A DNA stretch of 64,000 bases from Gonocerus acuteangulatus (GCA_946811695.1 OX328131.1:12991141-13055140), one strand, 5' to 3'; counted from the first letter of the stretch, positions 23,801-34,648 are shown. The notes: generated from the letters alone by a model not told the origin. Made by a program: numbers and translations.

Positions 23801-25120
23801 TTTTTGCTTAAGAAGGATGTATCTGATGTGTGTAACAGCTATATTGCCACAAGGCCCTAGGTGTTTTTTGCTTAAGAAGGATGTATCTGATGTGTTTAAC
23901 AGCTATATTGGTACAAGGCCCTAGGTGTTTTTTGCTTAAGAAGGATGTATCTGATGTGTTTAACAGCTATATTGGCACAAGGCCCTAGGTGTTTTTTGCT
24001 TAAGAAGGATGTATCTGATGTGTTTAACAGCTATATTGGTACAAGGCCCTAGGTGTTTTTTGCTTAAGAAGGATGTATCTGATGTGTTTAACAGCTATAT
24101 TGGTACAAGGCCCTAGGTGTTTTTTGCTTAAGAAGGATGTATCTGATGTGTTTAACAGCTATATTGCCACAAGGCCCTAGGTGTATTTTGCTTAAGAAGG
24201 ATGTATCTGATGTGTTTAACAGCTATATTGCCACAAGGCCCTAGGTGTATTTTGCTTAAGAAGGATGTATCTGATGTGTGTAACAGCTATATTGGTACAA
24301 GGCCCTAGGTGTTTTTTGCTTAAGAAGGATGTATCTGATGTGCGTAACAGCTATATTGCCACAAGGCCCTAGGTGTTTTTTGCTTAAGAAGGATGTATCT
24401 GATGTGTTTAACAGCTATATTGGTACAAGGCCCTAGGTGTTTTTTGCTTAAGAAGGATGTATCTGATGTGTTTAACAGCTATATTGGTACAAGGCCCTAG
24501 GTGTTTTATGCTTAAGAAGGATGTATCTGATGTGTTTAACAGCTATATTGGTACAAGGCCCTAGGTGTTTTTTGCTTAAGAAGGATGTATCTGATGTGTT
24601 TAACAGCTATATTGGTACAAGGCCCTAGTTGTTTTTTTCTTAAGAAGGATGTATCTGATGTGTTTAACAGCTATATTGGCACAAGGCCCTAGGTGTTTTT
24701 TGCTTAAGAAGGATGTATCTGATGTGTTTAACAGCTATATTGGTACAAGGCCCTAGGTGTTTTTTGCTTAAGAAGGATGTATCTGATGTGTTTAACAGCT
24801 ATATTGGCACAAGGCCCTAGGTGTTTTTTGCTTAAGAAGGATGTATCTGATGTGTTTAACAGCTATATTGCCACAAGGCCCTAGGTGTTTTTTGCTTAAG
24901 AAGGATGTATCTGATGTGTTTAACAGATATATTGCCACAAGGCCCTAGGTGTTTTTTGCTTAAGAAGGATGTATCTGATGTGTGTAACAGCTATATTGCC
25001 ACAAGGCCCTAGGTGTTTTTTGCTTAAGAAGGATGTATCTGATGTGTTTAACAGCTATATTACCACAAGGCCCTAGGTGTTTTTTGCTTAAGAAGGATGT
25101 ATCTGATGTGTTTAACAGCT
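17887..25120. repeat. 64-bp satellite array, about 113 monomers (7.2 kb)
   Basis: Head-to-tail monomers of 64 bp (for example starts at 17951, 18015 and 18079) with consensus elements CACAAGGCCCTAGGTG, a T run, GCTTAAGAAGGATGTATCTG and ATGTGTTTAACAGCTATATT. The span divided by 64 is 113.0. Monomers fall into two main types, TTGCCACAAGG and TTGGTACAAGG. Rare variants (GTGCGTAAC, TGTTTTATGC, CCCTAGTTG) recur at a spacing of 1153 bp between about 23188-23475 and 24341-24628, showing duplication of an 18-monomer block. The array lies between exons 2 and 3 of GR locus 2. Confidence 0.98.
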
Positions 25121-25589
25121 AAATTTTTTATTTATTTATTTATTCGAGCACCACAACAAAGACACTATACTCTTACATTAAGAAGTAGAAAATAATACAA
25201 AAATGGTATAAATACGTTCAAACAATGCTGTTCATTAAACTTCTCTCAGTCTTGTTATCGGCGATGAGCAGAGAACAAACAAGGCTGACCAGAAGGACAC
25301 ACTGGTTCATGTTTTCATTTTTATTTCACCTTTCGTCTTGTTTATTATTAGAAAACTTTGTGGCTAGTGCAGTTTGTTGAGTTTGCCTTTGTATTATTCG
25401 AGAAAATAGAAAAAAAAAAAAAAAAAAAAGAAACAGAAGGATTCGGTTTAAGCGATAACTGCACGGCATGGGTGTATATAAGGGAGGGGCTGCACACATG
25501 CTACACACATGGAGGGGAGTAAATGTACGTTGCCAGGTCAATAATAGAAGAGAAAGAAGAACATAATTTATATGTTCATGAAAACTTAC
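25121..25589. other. Intron 2 remainder beside the satellite
   Basis: AT-rich DNA with a TTTATT run (25126-25144), a GAGCACCACAACAAAGACAC string and an A run near 25408-25428. No gene was recognised. Confidence 0.5.
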
Positions 25590-25658
25590 GTTTTTAATGA
25601 GCTCATTGGTCGTATCTTTAATGACGATATTATAAATGCTTATGACAAATCTCTTAGC
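25590..25658 (-). CDS. GR locus 2 exon 2
   Basis: Acceptor ACAG (AG at 25660-25659), 23 codons, donor GTAAGT (25589-25588), phase 0. The peptide is AKRFVISIYNIVIKDTTNEL then IKN, aligning with exon 2 of locus 4 (shared TNEL(I/V)(K/N)N ending). Confidence 0.92.
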
Positions 25659-25734
25659 CTGTAAAGAAAATTGTTTTCAATGAAATACACAAAAATATTA
25701 AAAAGAATTAACTATATTGAAATAGACAAATACA

Positions 25735-25885
25735 CACACACACACAAATTTGAACCACCGTTATATTCGGGATCTTTGCGTTCTGAAACATAAAATTTTC
25801 TATTCGGCACTTACAGATTGCGCCAGAAGGTCAACCTCTTCAGCGGGCTTCCTCCCTATGGAGGATGGAGGAACCGTGCTAAAAG
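25735..25885 (-). repeat. R-A end module with GGAGG hairpin
   Basis: Reverse orientation of the module at 61225-61370: a CA microsatellite, AAATTTGAACCACCGTTAT, a TTCTGAAACATAAAATTTTC stretch, AGGTCAACCTCTTCAG, and the CTCCCTATGGAGG hairpin followed by AACCGTGCTAAAAGGTTC. Other copies are at 52618-52757 and 43185-43260. Confidence 0.7.
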
Positions 25886-26179
25886 GTTCTAATGTAAGTT
25901 TCGATGGGCGATGTCAATCAGAGAAATAAGAATTTGAAAATTGTTAGTTTTGCCCTTTTGAACGGGTTTTCGTATCTGTTTAACTAACGTTTTAATTGGT
26001 TACTGCTTATTATAATTGCATTTAACAGTAAAATGAGTATTTTACGAAAACAAGGTAAGAAAATGTGAAACAGTATTATAGTATTTCCAAGAGCGAACGA
26101 TAATAAGGTGGGGGAGTCTCTTATGATACTCTCGGTTTCCTGTTGTGGCGCCTTAAATCTATTTTCTCTTCAAGATTTT

Positions 26180-26526
26180 GGGGGTTGAGGTTAGCTCAGT
26201 GGTAGAGCACTGGACTAATAAGTTGGAGGTCCTGAGTTCAAATCCCGAGCAAGCACTAAAGATTTTTTCTTCTAGTGTCTTCGCTCAAGGGTTGAATTCG
26301 GCCTCCCTGACCGTCCCTAGGCCAACCCAGCGTTTAAATTAATTTAATAATGGGTACCTTGGGTGCTAATGACTCTGCAGTCGAAGCAGCCAAGGGGAAA
26401 ATCAGGCGGCCGGAACATAGTATTGACCACACTGTCTCCCTAGTGTGCCGTATGGTCATGAATCAGATACCTCTACAGTATCTGCCCCTCAGGGCCCTCG
26501 TGGCCTGTTACGGGACTGATTTTTTT
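26180..26526 (+). mobile_element. tRNA-derived SINE (family 2) with 18-bp target-site duplication
   Basis: The head is tRNA-like: A box TTAGCTCAGTGGTAGAGC, an anticodon arm around GACTAATAAG (AAT, Ile-like), and B box GAGTTCAAATCC. An unrelated ~270-bp body follows and ends in a T run. The insertion is flanked by the direct repeat TTTTCTCTTCAAGATTTT at 26162-26179 and 26527-26544, a clear retrotransposition duplication. It is nested in the left arm of the 3.6-kb inverted-repeat element and is therefore younger. Confidence 0.9.
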
Positions 26527-26693
26527 TTTTCTCTTCAAGATTTTATTTTATATTTTTTTACGAAAGATCAAACCCCAATAATAACTGCTACTATTCCTTT
26601 ACTAGTAGCACTAGAGATAAGAACGGAACCGTACTAAGATGACGCATTTCCTGCGAGTCGGACTTTTTTTCCAGCTTGCCAGGTATGACCCAT

Positions 26694-26900
26694 GACGCAA
26701 ATGCTGTGTCATGCCGCCACAGCAGGGTGGTTCGTGATAAGGCACATGCGGCGTTATGCCACCACAGCATGGTGGTTCGTGATAAGGCACATGCGGCGTC
26801 ATGCCGCCAAAGCAGGGTGGTTCGTGATAAGGCAAATGCTGTGTCATGCCGCCACAGCGGGGAGGTTCGTGATAAGGCAAATGCTGTGTCATGCTGCAGT
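26694..26900. repeat. 45-bp tandem repeat, about 4.5 copies
   Basis: Period 45 (for example 26708 to 26753), with unit elements TCATGCCGCCACAGCAGGG, TGGTTCGTGATAAGGCA and AATGCTG. Open frames across it on both strands are repeat translations and are not regarded as genes. Confidence 0.88.
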
Positions 26901-26905
26901 CAAGG

Positions 26906-27005
26906 TGTTTTTTTTTATGGCGCGTCGACATCTAGGCCATTAGCGCCAACATCCAGGTTGCAGCGAGGAATTTTCCCAACGAGCCGTGAGATGAGAAAAT
27001 TGCAA
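26906..27005 (-). mobile_element. SINE family 1, truncated copy
   Basis: Matches the 3' body of family 1: a T run (poly(A) of the minus strand), TGGCGCGTCGACAT, GGCCATTAGCGCC, AGCGAGGAATTTTCCCAACG and TGAGATGAGAAAATT. The tRNA-derived head is missing. Confidence 0.8.
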
Positions 27006-27189
27006 CGAGCCGCCGCAGTGTCACGAGTATATGGGGTAAAAAAAAATCGTATTATTGTTTAGACATGGTTTATTATTTTTTTCTGTTATTGGAAAACTCA
27101 AACATGGGAGAAAAAAAAAAAGTATTTCGTGCTAGGCGGAAGGTCAAATAATAAAAACTTCATCACAACGTTTCACGAACTTTATTACG

Positions 27190-27230
27190 TCCCTACATGT
27201 TTCACACCTTTTTGGTGCCTCTTCAGGGGA
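27190..27230 (-). ncRNA. Small hammerhead ribozyme motif (dimer type)
   Basis: Reverse complement: TCCC (helix I), CTGAAGA, a hairpin with GCACC, an A5 loop and GGTGT, GAAAC, ATGTA, then GGGA (helix I partner, 4 bp). GAAA is followed by ACATGT, which is self-complementary and cannot close a normal helix III within one molecule; two copies could pair. Core positions fit CTGANGA...GAAA with H17 = A. It lies inside the 3.6-kb element. Activity is inferred. Confidence 0.65.
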
Positions 27231-28998
27231 AATAGTTACATATATAAAACTTACAGCCTCAATCTGAGGAGGATAACCTTCAACCAGTACGGCCACGTCT
27301 AGACTGATCATGTTCAGAAGATGGAATGAATCCAACATGGCGAAATAGAATCAGCTGATCGATATGTCATACATTTAAATACGAAGATTAAGAAATGGGT
27401 CATTTGAAGAATAATTATGAAAAAAAAAGAAGTTTTGACTTGAAAAAAATATGTATTATGGTATAAACTTACATAAAATGTATATGGAATCATGCATATG
27501 ATATTTACGAACGTATAAAAAATATATACAGAACTTTTAAAAATAAAAAAATTCCTCCTCAGAATCTTGGGGTAGTAAACGAATACTATAATTTTTATTT
27601 AAAATTAAGTATGATAAAAGGATTTATTTAATTTTTTTTCGGGTTTAGAGCGAACGTTTCTTGAAGTTGACAAATATGGATCTGATGGGGGGGGGGGCAT
27701 TATCATTAAAGCCATATTTATTTGAATACGATCAGTTTTTTTTCGCATTGTGTTCTCTGATAATTGTCCAATTGGTGTAATGAAAAAGGAAATAATATGT
27801 AAAGACACTGGTTTATATTAAGCTGTACCGTATGAAATGTCAGTTTTGTTTACTTTAATCGATGCGATTTAATCCTTTCCTTTTTTTATTTCATTATTTA
27901 CAAACATCATTGTTATTCGAATAGAATTAAAGCTCTTTTATTCCTATTATTTGTACTGTGTTGTGAATGAGGGGGGTTGAACACCGAAAACCGAGCATTG
28001 ATTACCTATTCTGTCGCCTTCTTCGCTCCTCCGACCCTCTAATTTCTTCAGCACGCCCACTCCCTAAAAAAAGGGTAAGAAATCTAGACGAAGCTGTCCG
28101 AGCTGATATTGCAATTTTAACGGCAGAAGAAAAAGATGAGTCAGGAGAGAGTAGTTTTGAAGAAACATCAGACGATTCCAATTTTTTGTTCTTTTGAAGG
28201 TAAAGTAAGTTAAGTGTGAGTGTGTGTGGTTAAAATGTTTTCAGGAGTATTGTTTTATATTGTAAATAACTATCATGGGTAATATGGGTGGCGAACTGTC
28301 ATAATGTAAATATATAAATATTATAATAATGTCGCTTACGAACTAGAAGACACATTTTTTAAAATAAAATTGTAAATAGAGTAAATACATAAATTGTAAT
28401 TTATAAATGAAAATAAATTCAAAAAAAACAAAAGAAAGTAAAGACAATAATGCTCTAGTGATGATGACATTTAAATTTTAATATTTAATAAACTGGTACA
28501 ACTATCATATCTGTATCCGTAATTCTGAAGAGCATCGAAAAGACTAAAGCAAATATAATTACGTAATGTTTCATGTTAATATTTTTCATGCAAAATATGT
28601 TTAAATGCTACCAATGACATTATAAATAATGTGCAAGAAAATAAAATATCAATCGCATTATTTGTTAGGTGGGAAACGGATGGATTTAGCTAGTACTTGT
28701 CGAAAAATATATATTTTACATTTAAAATGCCCTTCCTTACTCCTTTATGAAAAAAATGAATGAATCCCACATAAAAATAAATAATAAAACAAATATTTAA
28801 GCGAAATTCGTACTAAGGGGCTTGCGTTCACGCATGCTCCCCCTTCCCCTCCCCTTTAGCCCCCCACTCCTTCGTGACAGATTTTGATGAAACTAACTGA
28901 AAACATCTTTACACTCCTCCAATAAACGTTATACCAAGTTAGAACGAAATCCGTACACTAAAACTATTTTTTGCATCATGGTTATTGAATCGGCACCA
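27231..28998. other. Interior of the 3.6-kb element, no identified gene
   Basis: AT-rich. A plus-strand frame at 27967-28197 (76 residues) has a basic first half and an acidic, Ser/Glu-rich end (EEKDESGESSFEETSDD) and might be the tail of a lost transposon protein. It has no recognised domain and no support beyond being open. Confidence 0.4.
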
Positions 28999-28999
28999 C

Positions 29000-29075
29000 T
29001 GTGCGCCGGTGGAAATCGAACCCACCTTCTCCCTCATCTGAATCTAAGGCGTTAACCACTAGACCACAGGGAGAC
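29000..29075 (-). mobile_element. SINE family 1, tRNA-like head only
   Basis: Reverse complement GGGTCTCCCTGTGGTCTAG, TGGTTAACGCC, GGTGGGTTCGATTTCCACC. It looks like a tRNA cloverleaf at A and B boxes, but the acceptor arms do not pair and the sequence is the family 1 SINE head. Confidence 0.8.
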
Positions 29076-29799
29076 CCATCAAGATGTTAAAAGAATTCAG
29101 AAGAATTAATATGTTTGACAAAAAAATATTATCTCATCTTCAGAACTAGTGTTGAAATGTGCAAATAATGATATAAATTTTATGAATATAATATTTTATT
29201 TTATTTAAACAGGCAATGCTTACGCAGCACTTTAACTGCAATATTTACCATTAATTACGTTTTATAATCATTAGAAATTATTTTTAATCTTTTTTTTTTG
29301 TTTATTTATTTTTTTAACTACGATTTTAATTTTATTTTGAATTAATTTAAGTATATATTATTATTACTTATTTTTATTGTAATTATTTCATTATGTGAGA
29401 TCATAAACAACTTCATCAATTATCATAACTAACCAACGTACTGTATTACTTGTACAGATGTTAAAAAACCTTGTATTAAAAAAAATACAACAGTTTGATA
29501 CTATAAAAGTCCGACTCGCAGGAACTGCGTCATCTTAGCACGGTTCCGTTTATACCCCCAGTGCTACTATTAAATTAATAGAAGCAGTTATTGGTAGGAT
29601 TTGATCTTTCTGTAAAATATAAAATGACATATCAAAGAGAAGGGTGATTTAAGGCATCACAACAGCAAACTGACAGCATCCTTGGCAATCCCCCCTTAGG
29701 TATCAGATCATTATTAGATGAATATCAAACGTCTGTATCAAAGAAAAGGAAAAGTAGTTGTATCAAATTTGCTCGTAGTAAATAAATTAAGAAGCTTAC

Positions 29800-30723
29800 C
29801 GATTGTTTAGATTTTTCACAATTCCCAACAACTTCATAAATCAAATAGAAGTATAATGAACTCCATCCGCACATATCGAAGGAAGTCATCCAGTCTGGAC
29901 TGTGATTGAATATTGTGTACATTATTACAGCAAACAAACAGAAAACAAATGCAATATAAATAGGAGCTATTATGAAAAATATTTGTTGGCAATATGTTTT
30001 CTCGACAATTTCACATATACTTTGTAATTCATCGTATATAAATAAAAGATTTTCTATAATTTCGGACTTGGTGGAAGGAAACTCACATGTTTCTATATTT
30101 TCGGCTATATTTTTTATAGCATTAAATTGTTTTTCGATACATCCCTGGAGGACAACGAAAGGTTTCATTGATATGTTTATGAATAAGGTAGGACATTTTT
30201 TTAATGTCATAAAGAGTATCCCACTTATTGAATAATTGACCTCATAAGCTTTTACTGAAACCTCAAAAGCAATTTTAAATATAATTACAGCAGTTGTCCA
30301 TTGATCCCTCAAAATAAATTTGTAGTGTTGAATATTGATTCCAAGGGCTGCTAAGTGGCGATCTATTCCGTTAACACATTTCAGAGCCCTGATGGCTTCG
30401 CCACGTTTAATTATAGCAGTCAGAGCAAACAATTCTATCAAAAAGAAAACCAATGCGATGGCATAAAACAAAATGACTACTACGTAACAATAACCTGGCG
30501 AATTAGTGCAATTCTGAGGTACTTTTAATAAAAAGAGTGAAATAATAATTGCAAATATTGTCATTGTGTAAAAAACACGGAGTGGAGTCACCCTGCCATA
30601 GCGGTCCAAGGGGTGCAAACCTAGCAACCGACAAAGGAAGAACTGTGGCTCCATTGCTTCGAAAATGTTTTTAGCTAAGAACATATTTCTTAGCATGTTC
30701 TTAGCAGACTTGAACATGGCCAT
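29800..30723 (-). CDS. Gustatory receptor, first exon D (class II, locus 2)
   Basis: 308 residues from MAMFKSAKNM to NCEKSKQS, with donor GTAAGC (29799-29798), phase 0. Class II marks: AKNIFEAMEPQFFLCRLLG and LHPLDRYGRVTPLRVFY. TM1 is near residues 55-73, with further hydrophobic segments near 83-107, 140-165, 170-190 and 240-300; the loop has FIYDELQSICE and YCQQ. With E2-E4 it gives 379 residues. Its closest relatives here are G and H of locus 4, whereas its chromosomal neighbours (loci 1 and 3) are class I. A chemoreceptor role in sensory neurons is family knowledge; the ligand is unknown. Confidence 0.88.
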
Positions 30724-30835
30724 ACTGATCCACTTAGCAATACTGATCTACTTAGCAATATTGATCTACTTAGCAATAGCCTTCAATGTCACATTTCAAG
30801 ATATCATTTGCTCTTAAACAGTATTTTCTTTTGAT

Positions 30836-30860
30836 AATTGATTTGATCTTATCAAGACAG
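30836..30860 (-). promoter_or_regulatory. Class II GR upstream motif, copy D
   Basis: Gene orientation CTTGATAAGATCAAATCAAT, matching TGATAAGRTCTAATCAATT seen upstream of G, H and psi. It lies about 115 bp upstream of the ATG. A second shared piece, TTTCAAGATATCATTTGC (plus strand, near 30794), also has counterparts upstream of G and psi. GATAAG and TAAT-like cores suggest GATA and homeodomain binding, by inference. Confidence 0.65.
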
Positions 30861-31209
30861 GAGAAGTGGTGGTCTATTGTTTTTAGAGAATTACGTTTTA
30901 GGAAGTATTCTCAATGTGAAGGAAGCATGGAGGCATTAAAAATTAAATGGAGATGGATAGAATTAAACTGATGGTTGAACCTTTTAAAATGATATCCATT
31001 TTTATAGCAAACTTTCGGACTTTACTGTCCTACAGGCATAATACCGTAATTTCACAAATTTTAAATAATATAAATTATAGTTAAATCATAAATATTGTAT
31101 TCAAACATTAGTATTATGTAATACCTTCAAGCAATTATATGTAAATCTAGCCGTCTGACAGTAGTATAAAATCAAGAGATTATTTATTTATTTTAATGTT
31201 CATTATAAT
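30861..31209. other. Intergenic, loci 2-3
   Basis: AT-rich DNA; nothing recognised before the SINE at 31220. Confidence 0.5.
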
Positions 31210-31219
31210 TAACTCTGAA

Positions 31220-31401
31220 GGGGTCTCCCGTGGTCTAGTGGCTAGCGCGCTAGATTCATAAGCGGGAGATGGTGGGTTCGATCCCCACCGGCGCCAGAAA
31301 TTTTCTCATCTCAGGGCTCGCTGAGAAAATTCCTGGCTGCACCCTGGACGTCGGCGCTAATGGCCAAGATTTATGTCGATGCGCCGTAAAAAAAAAAAAA
31401 A
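31220..31401 (+). mobile_element. SINE family 1, full-length copy with target-site duplication
   Basis: Complete copy: GGGGTCTCCCGTGGTCTAG head, B box GGTTCGATCCC, body with AAATTTTCTCATCTCAGGGC and AATGGCCAAGATTTATGTCG, GCGCCGT and a poly(A) tail. It is flanked by TAACTCTGAA at 31210-31219 and 31402-31411. This copy defines the family and its ~180-bp length. Confidence 0.92.
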
Positions 31402-32690
31402 TAACTCTGAATTTTAGGACAGATTATCTATAGGTTACCACCCTTTTCTAGCCAGGCTGACACCTTTTCTTTTTTCTAAAGAAAACCACCACTCAAAAAC
31501 CCCCACGGCAAAGTGGAGTAAAAATTTCAATATCGGTATTTGACTCTGAAAGAAGTTATGAATTTTTGAAATTTCGATTTTTAAATTTTTGTTAAGTTTG
31601 ATTTTCCAGTCCATCCATGAAAATCTAAATTTCATAATTTGGCTCAGAGTCAAATACGAATATTGAAATTTTGATTGCACATTGCTGTCATAAAGGCCTA
31701 AATAATGTGAAAAAATCATGGATTTTTATCTAGTCTCTTCTGAGATATACAACCTCAAACTTTACAAACATTTAATAATAGAAATTTCAAAACATCATAA
31801 AACATTAAGGAGTGAGTTGTCAATGCTGATACTCAATAAAGTGTGACTACCCAATGATATCTTACTACAAAAAAAAAAAAAAAAAAAGAAAAAAAAATTA
31901 ACTCTGATAAAGATCTCCTTCATGGTTTTTTAATTTTTGAAAAGTGGAATTCCTCAAATTTCGACCTCCAACTTTGGAGACCATTTAGACTGCTAAGATT
32001 TGCTTATGGAATTATGGCTATGAAACAATATTGAAGAGGTGAGAGTACTGAAATAAATTATGCCAGTTCCAATCTTGTAGCATGATGCAGGCCAGAGATA
32101 ATAAATTTAACGCAAACATCTTCAAAGCGAAAATCGCTACGTGATTCAAAACAAAACTGGCCACCACACGTAAACGGTGAAACAGAAAATATAAAAAAAA
32201 AATCTGATTTGGACTCCCAGTTTGGGTAGTAAAATCATATCAAAAAATAAAATAAATTAAAACTGTTGAAGCAACCATTTTTTTTTTTCTTTAATCACTT
32301 CATATGGATTGACACCTTTATAACTTGTGTAAGACACACTTCTTCATAGTTCTTATAGCAATCAGATAATACACAAAAAACTGAGTGCTTTAGGCATATA
32401 TAGCTTGAACATATTCTACAGAAATCACAGAATTAAAGATTGCATGACCAAGGTGTACATCGTGAACAGAGTAAACCCTGAGTCTTGTAAAACTGGTGGA
32501 ACCACTGAAGGGTTAAGCATTGACTGATCTCTTGTTATAAAATAGCTAACGTTTTTATGAACAATATAATATTCATTTATTTGTATTTCACAGTGTTCTT
32601 GACATTTTTGTTACAGGTTAAAATAGAAGTTTTGAAGTACAGACAAGACGAAGGTCATAGTTTCCTTTTCTCTGCCTTGTTATCCTTTAT
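31402..32690. other. Intergenic between loci 2 and 3, small repeats
   Basis: 31430-31510 (-) matches the B-box repeat family of 14480-14760. 31525-31675 is an imperfect inverted repeat: AAATTTCAATATCGGTATTT is mirrored by AAATACGAATATTGAAATTT. An A-rich tract lies at 31869-31900. No gene was seen. Confidence 0.55.
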
Positions 32691-32753
32691 TTAAGGGGCC
32701 GCCGGCCCAAACTGTACAAGGATGATCACATAAGTTGCCACTGAAGCTACTAT
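32691..32753 (-). CDS. GR locus 3 exon 4
   Basis: Acceptor TTTTCAG (AG at 32755-32754), then IVASVATYVIILVQFGPAAP and TAA. It has a canonical TYhhhhhQF signature. AATAAA overlaps and follows the stop on the minus strand (AAATAAAGG) and may serve as the poly(A) signal. Confidence 0.93.
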   Translation of the reverse strand: MVASVATYVIILVQFGPAAP

Positions 32754-32999
32754 CTGAAAAAAAGTGTTTAATTATACAACACTGTGTTTTATGTTCTTGT
32801 TATTTGTGTTAGAACTAAATTTAAATCAAATGCATTACTTTTAATGACAATCCACAGCATATGTATGTTAGGTTGTTCTAGTTTTAAGTGCAACACCATC
32901 TAAAGAATATTTTAAATTTTTAATGATTCACTTTTTTTTTTTTTTTAAACTGGTGTAAAGAATTTCTCAAGGTCTATGCAACGTTTTAAAATTGAAAAC

Positions 33000-33195
33000 T
33001 TATATCTATATTTATAAAAATCAGGTGTTTTTCTGTCTGTCTTTTTGTTCCTTATACAAATTCACATCAAATCATACCGATTTTGACCAAACTTGGCACA
33101 CAGGTAGGTCTTGATCTGGGGAGTGTCATAGGCTAGGTCAAAATTGGCAATCAGCTGTCTGTCTGTATGTTTGTTCCTCACACGTCCACGCTTGG
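33000..33195 (+). mobile_element. Helitron-like repeat fragment
   Basis: Carries GTTTTTCTGTCTGTCTTTTT, CCGATTTTGACCAAACTTGG, CACACAGGTAGGTCTTGATC and GTGTCATAGGCTAGGTC, repeated at 51780-52080 and in reverse at 52245-52615. Strings of this kind are typical of non-autonomous Helitrons in insects. Ends not resolved here. Confidence 0.55.
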
Positions 33196-33604
33196 AAACC
33201 TAGTGTATAGCATTCCCATGATAAGTGTTTAAATGAGTTCATTAATCAGCAGTTGTTTCTTAGTTAATAATAAATGGTTTTCATCATGAGTTTCTTAGTT
33301 AATAATAAATGGACGTTAAAATGTAAATTAATCAGCAAATTACTAATACATGAACGGTTGTTTTTTACTTCTTTAAGAAAAGAAGTCGGTCGGTATAATA
33401 CACAACAAAAGTAGAACATTTTTGTAAAAAAAGATAAAAAAAAAAATTGGTCGATTAGGAGTGTGGGTTTACAGGAAGAAAATTATTAATTGGTGATTCC
33501 TTGCAACAAAACTCGTTATACGTCTTTCAAAACTAATAATAAAGATATGTTGTGAAAATTGTGTAGATAATAATTTTAGAGTAAGTTTAATAATTATTTC
33601 TTAC

Positions 33605-33694
33605 CGAATGTAGCAAAGTTTTATCGAGAGGGAAGAATCCGAAGGCAGTGAATTTCACTTCTCTTTTCATCGTTAAGTGAAGTTGCAATTTAAC
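33605..33694 (-). CDS. GR locus 3 exon 3
   Basis: Acceptor TTCCAG (AG at 33696-33695), 30 codons, donor GTAAGA (33604-33603), phase 0. The peptide is VKLQLHLTMKREVKFTAFG then FFPLDKTLLHS. It differs from locus 1 exon 3 at only three positions, evidence of recent duplication or gene conversion. Confidence 0.93.
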
Positions 33695-34212
33695 CTGGAA
33701 TTTTGAAGTTCGCATACTTTTAAAATTATTGAACATGTAAAGGCGTTACCTTGAAGAATATGCACAATATTTTACAGTATACTCCCCCATATCTAGTCAT
33801 CAAAATTTGTACAAAAATAAATAAATAAAAAACGACTTAAGTATTTCATTAACTTTCAAAAATGTAAATTCTAGTTTTAAATAAATAAAAATACAAGTTC
33901 TGAATTATGTATTTTTATAAAAATGTCTGTAATCACTTAATTTTCAATATGAGAATGTAATAAGATAGTTCTATAATTGTAAATGATTTTTTTATAAATT
34001 GAAATAGATAATATATAACAGCTAAAAGTTTACTCAGAAGAAATTGTTGACTTTGGGGGATGGGAAAAGGGGGCTTACCCTGGACACAAACAGAAAGGTA
34101 AAAATTTAAAGGTTTAAAATGTCTTGATAAAGCCTGTTTTATTCGCAACGTTTTTCTTTGTCCCAGTTGATACAACACGGAACTGCTGGAGGCTGGTAGA
34201 GTGGTGATTTTT

Positions 34213-34610
34213 TTTTTCCGTGTTTTACGGCGTATCAACTATTGGGCTATTAACGCCGGGCTAACTACAGGTTGCCACCCTTAGAGTCTGGTGAAATTTT
34301 TGCACTAGCTTTTCTATGTGAGTGAAAAATGGATCAACCTCCAATTCTCTACGGATCTGGCTGTTCCGTAAAACCGAGGACACAAAATATTAATAAATGG
34401 AGAATTACTTTGAAATGAAATTATTAATTTGTCCATACCGGCCATTATTTTACTTCCTTGCAACTAAACTCGTTCCAGATTTTTGGAATGGGTTATCCCC
34501 TTAACCAAAAAGGCAGTAAGGTTACCGCCCTTTTCTAGCCAAGATATGGCCGATTCCTTTTCATTTTTTGAAAGAAAAGCCATTACCCATCATGAGAATC
34601 AAACACACTA
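34213..34610 (-). repeat. SINE fragments (family 1 tail and B-box family)
   Basis: 34213-34275 resembles the 3' end of SINE family 1 (T run, GTGTTTTACGGCGTATCAAC, GGGCTATTAACGCCGGGC). 34500-34610 resembles the reverse of the 14480-14760 family (GGTTACCGCCCTTTTCTAGCC, TTTCATTTTTTGAAAGAAAA). Both lie in intron 2 of locus 3. Confidence 0.55.
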
Positions 34611-34648
34611 GGCACCTAATGTTGATTAAATAATGAAGAATTACTTAC

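Larger units (their letters stand above)
26109..29697. mobile_element. 3.6-kb element with ~190-bp diverged terminal inverted repeats, in GR locus 2 intron 1
   Basis: The left end (about 26109-26170 and, after a nested SINE, 26545-26667) matches the reverse complement of 29506-29697. Shared blocks include CTGTTGTG..GCCTTAAATC, TTTATATTTT, GAAAGATCAAA, AATAACTGCT, TAGTAGCACT and GGAACCG.(G)CTAAGATGACG. The innermost part of each arm is the R-A end motif, so the R-A family and this element are related. The interior contains a 45-bp tandem repeat, SINE pieces, a hammerhead-like motif and an acidic open frame (27967-28197). No transposase domain was recognised. Confidence 0.7.
15400..30723 (-). 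other. GR locus 2 (class II): exon D plus its tail, with a satellite-filled intron
   Basis: Gene-level entry. D (30723-29800) joins E2 (25658-25590), E3 (17760-17671) and E4 (15456-15400), all phase 0, to give 379 residues. The locus spans 15.3 kb because intron 1 holds a ~3.6-kb inverted-repeat element and intron 2 holds the 7.2-kb 64-bp satellite. Only one large exon was found. Confidence 0.83.

Noticed and set aside
17887..25120. CRISPR-like regular array
   Set aside because: Monomers are contiguous with no unique spacers; it is a eukaryotic satellite.
28999..29075. tRNA genes at this and similar sites (6352, 31220, 35065, 26180)
   Set aside because: A and B boxes are present, but the acceptor arms do not pair and the same heads continue into SINE bodies.
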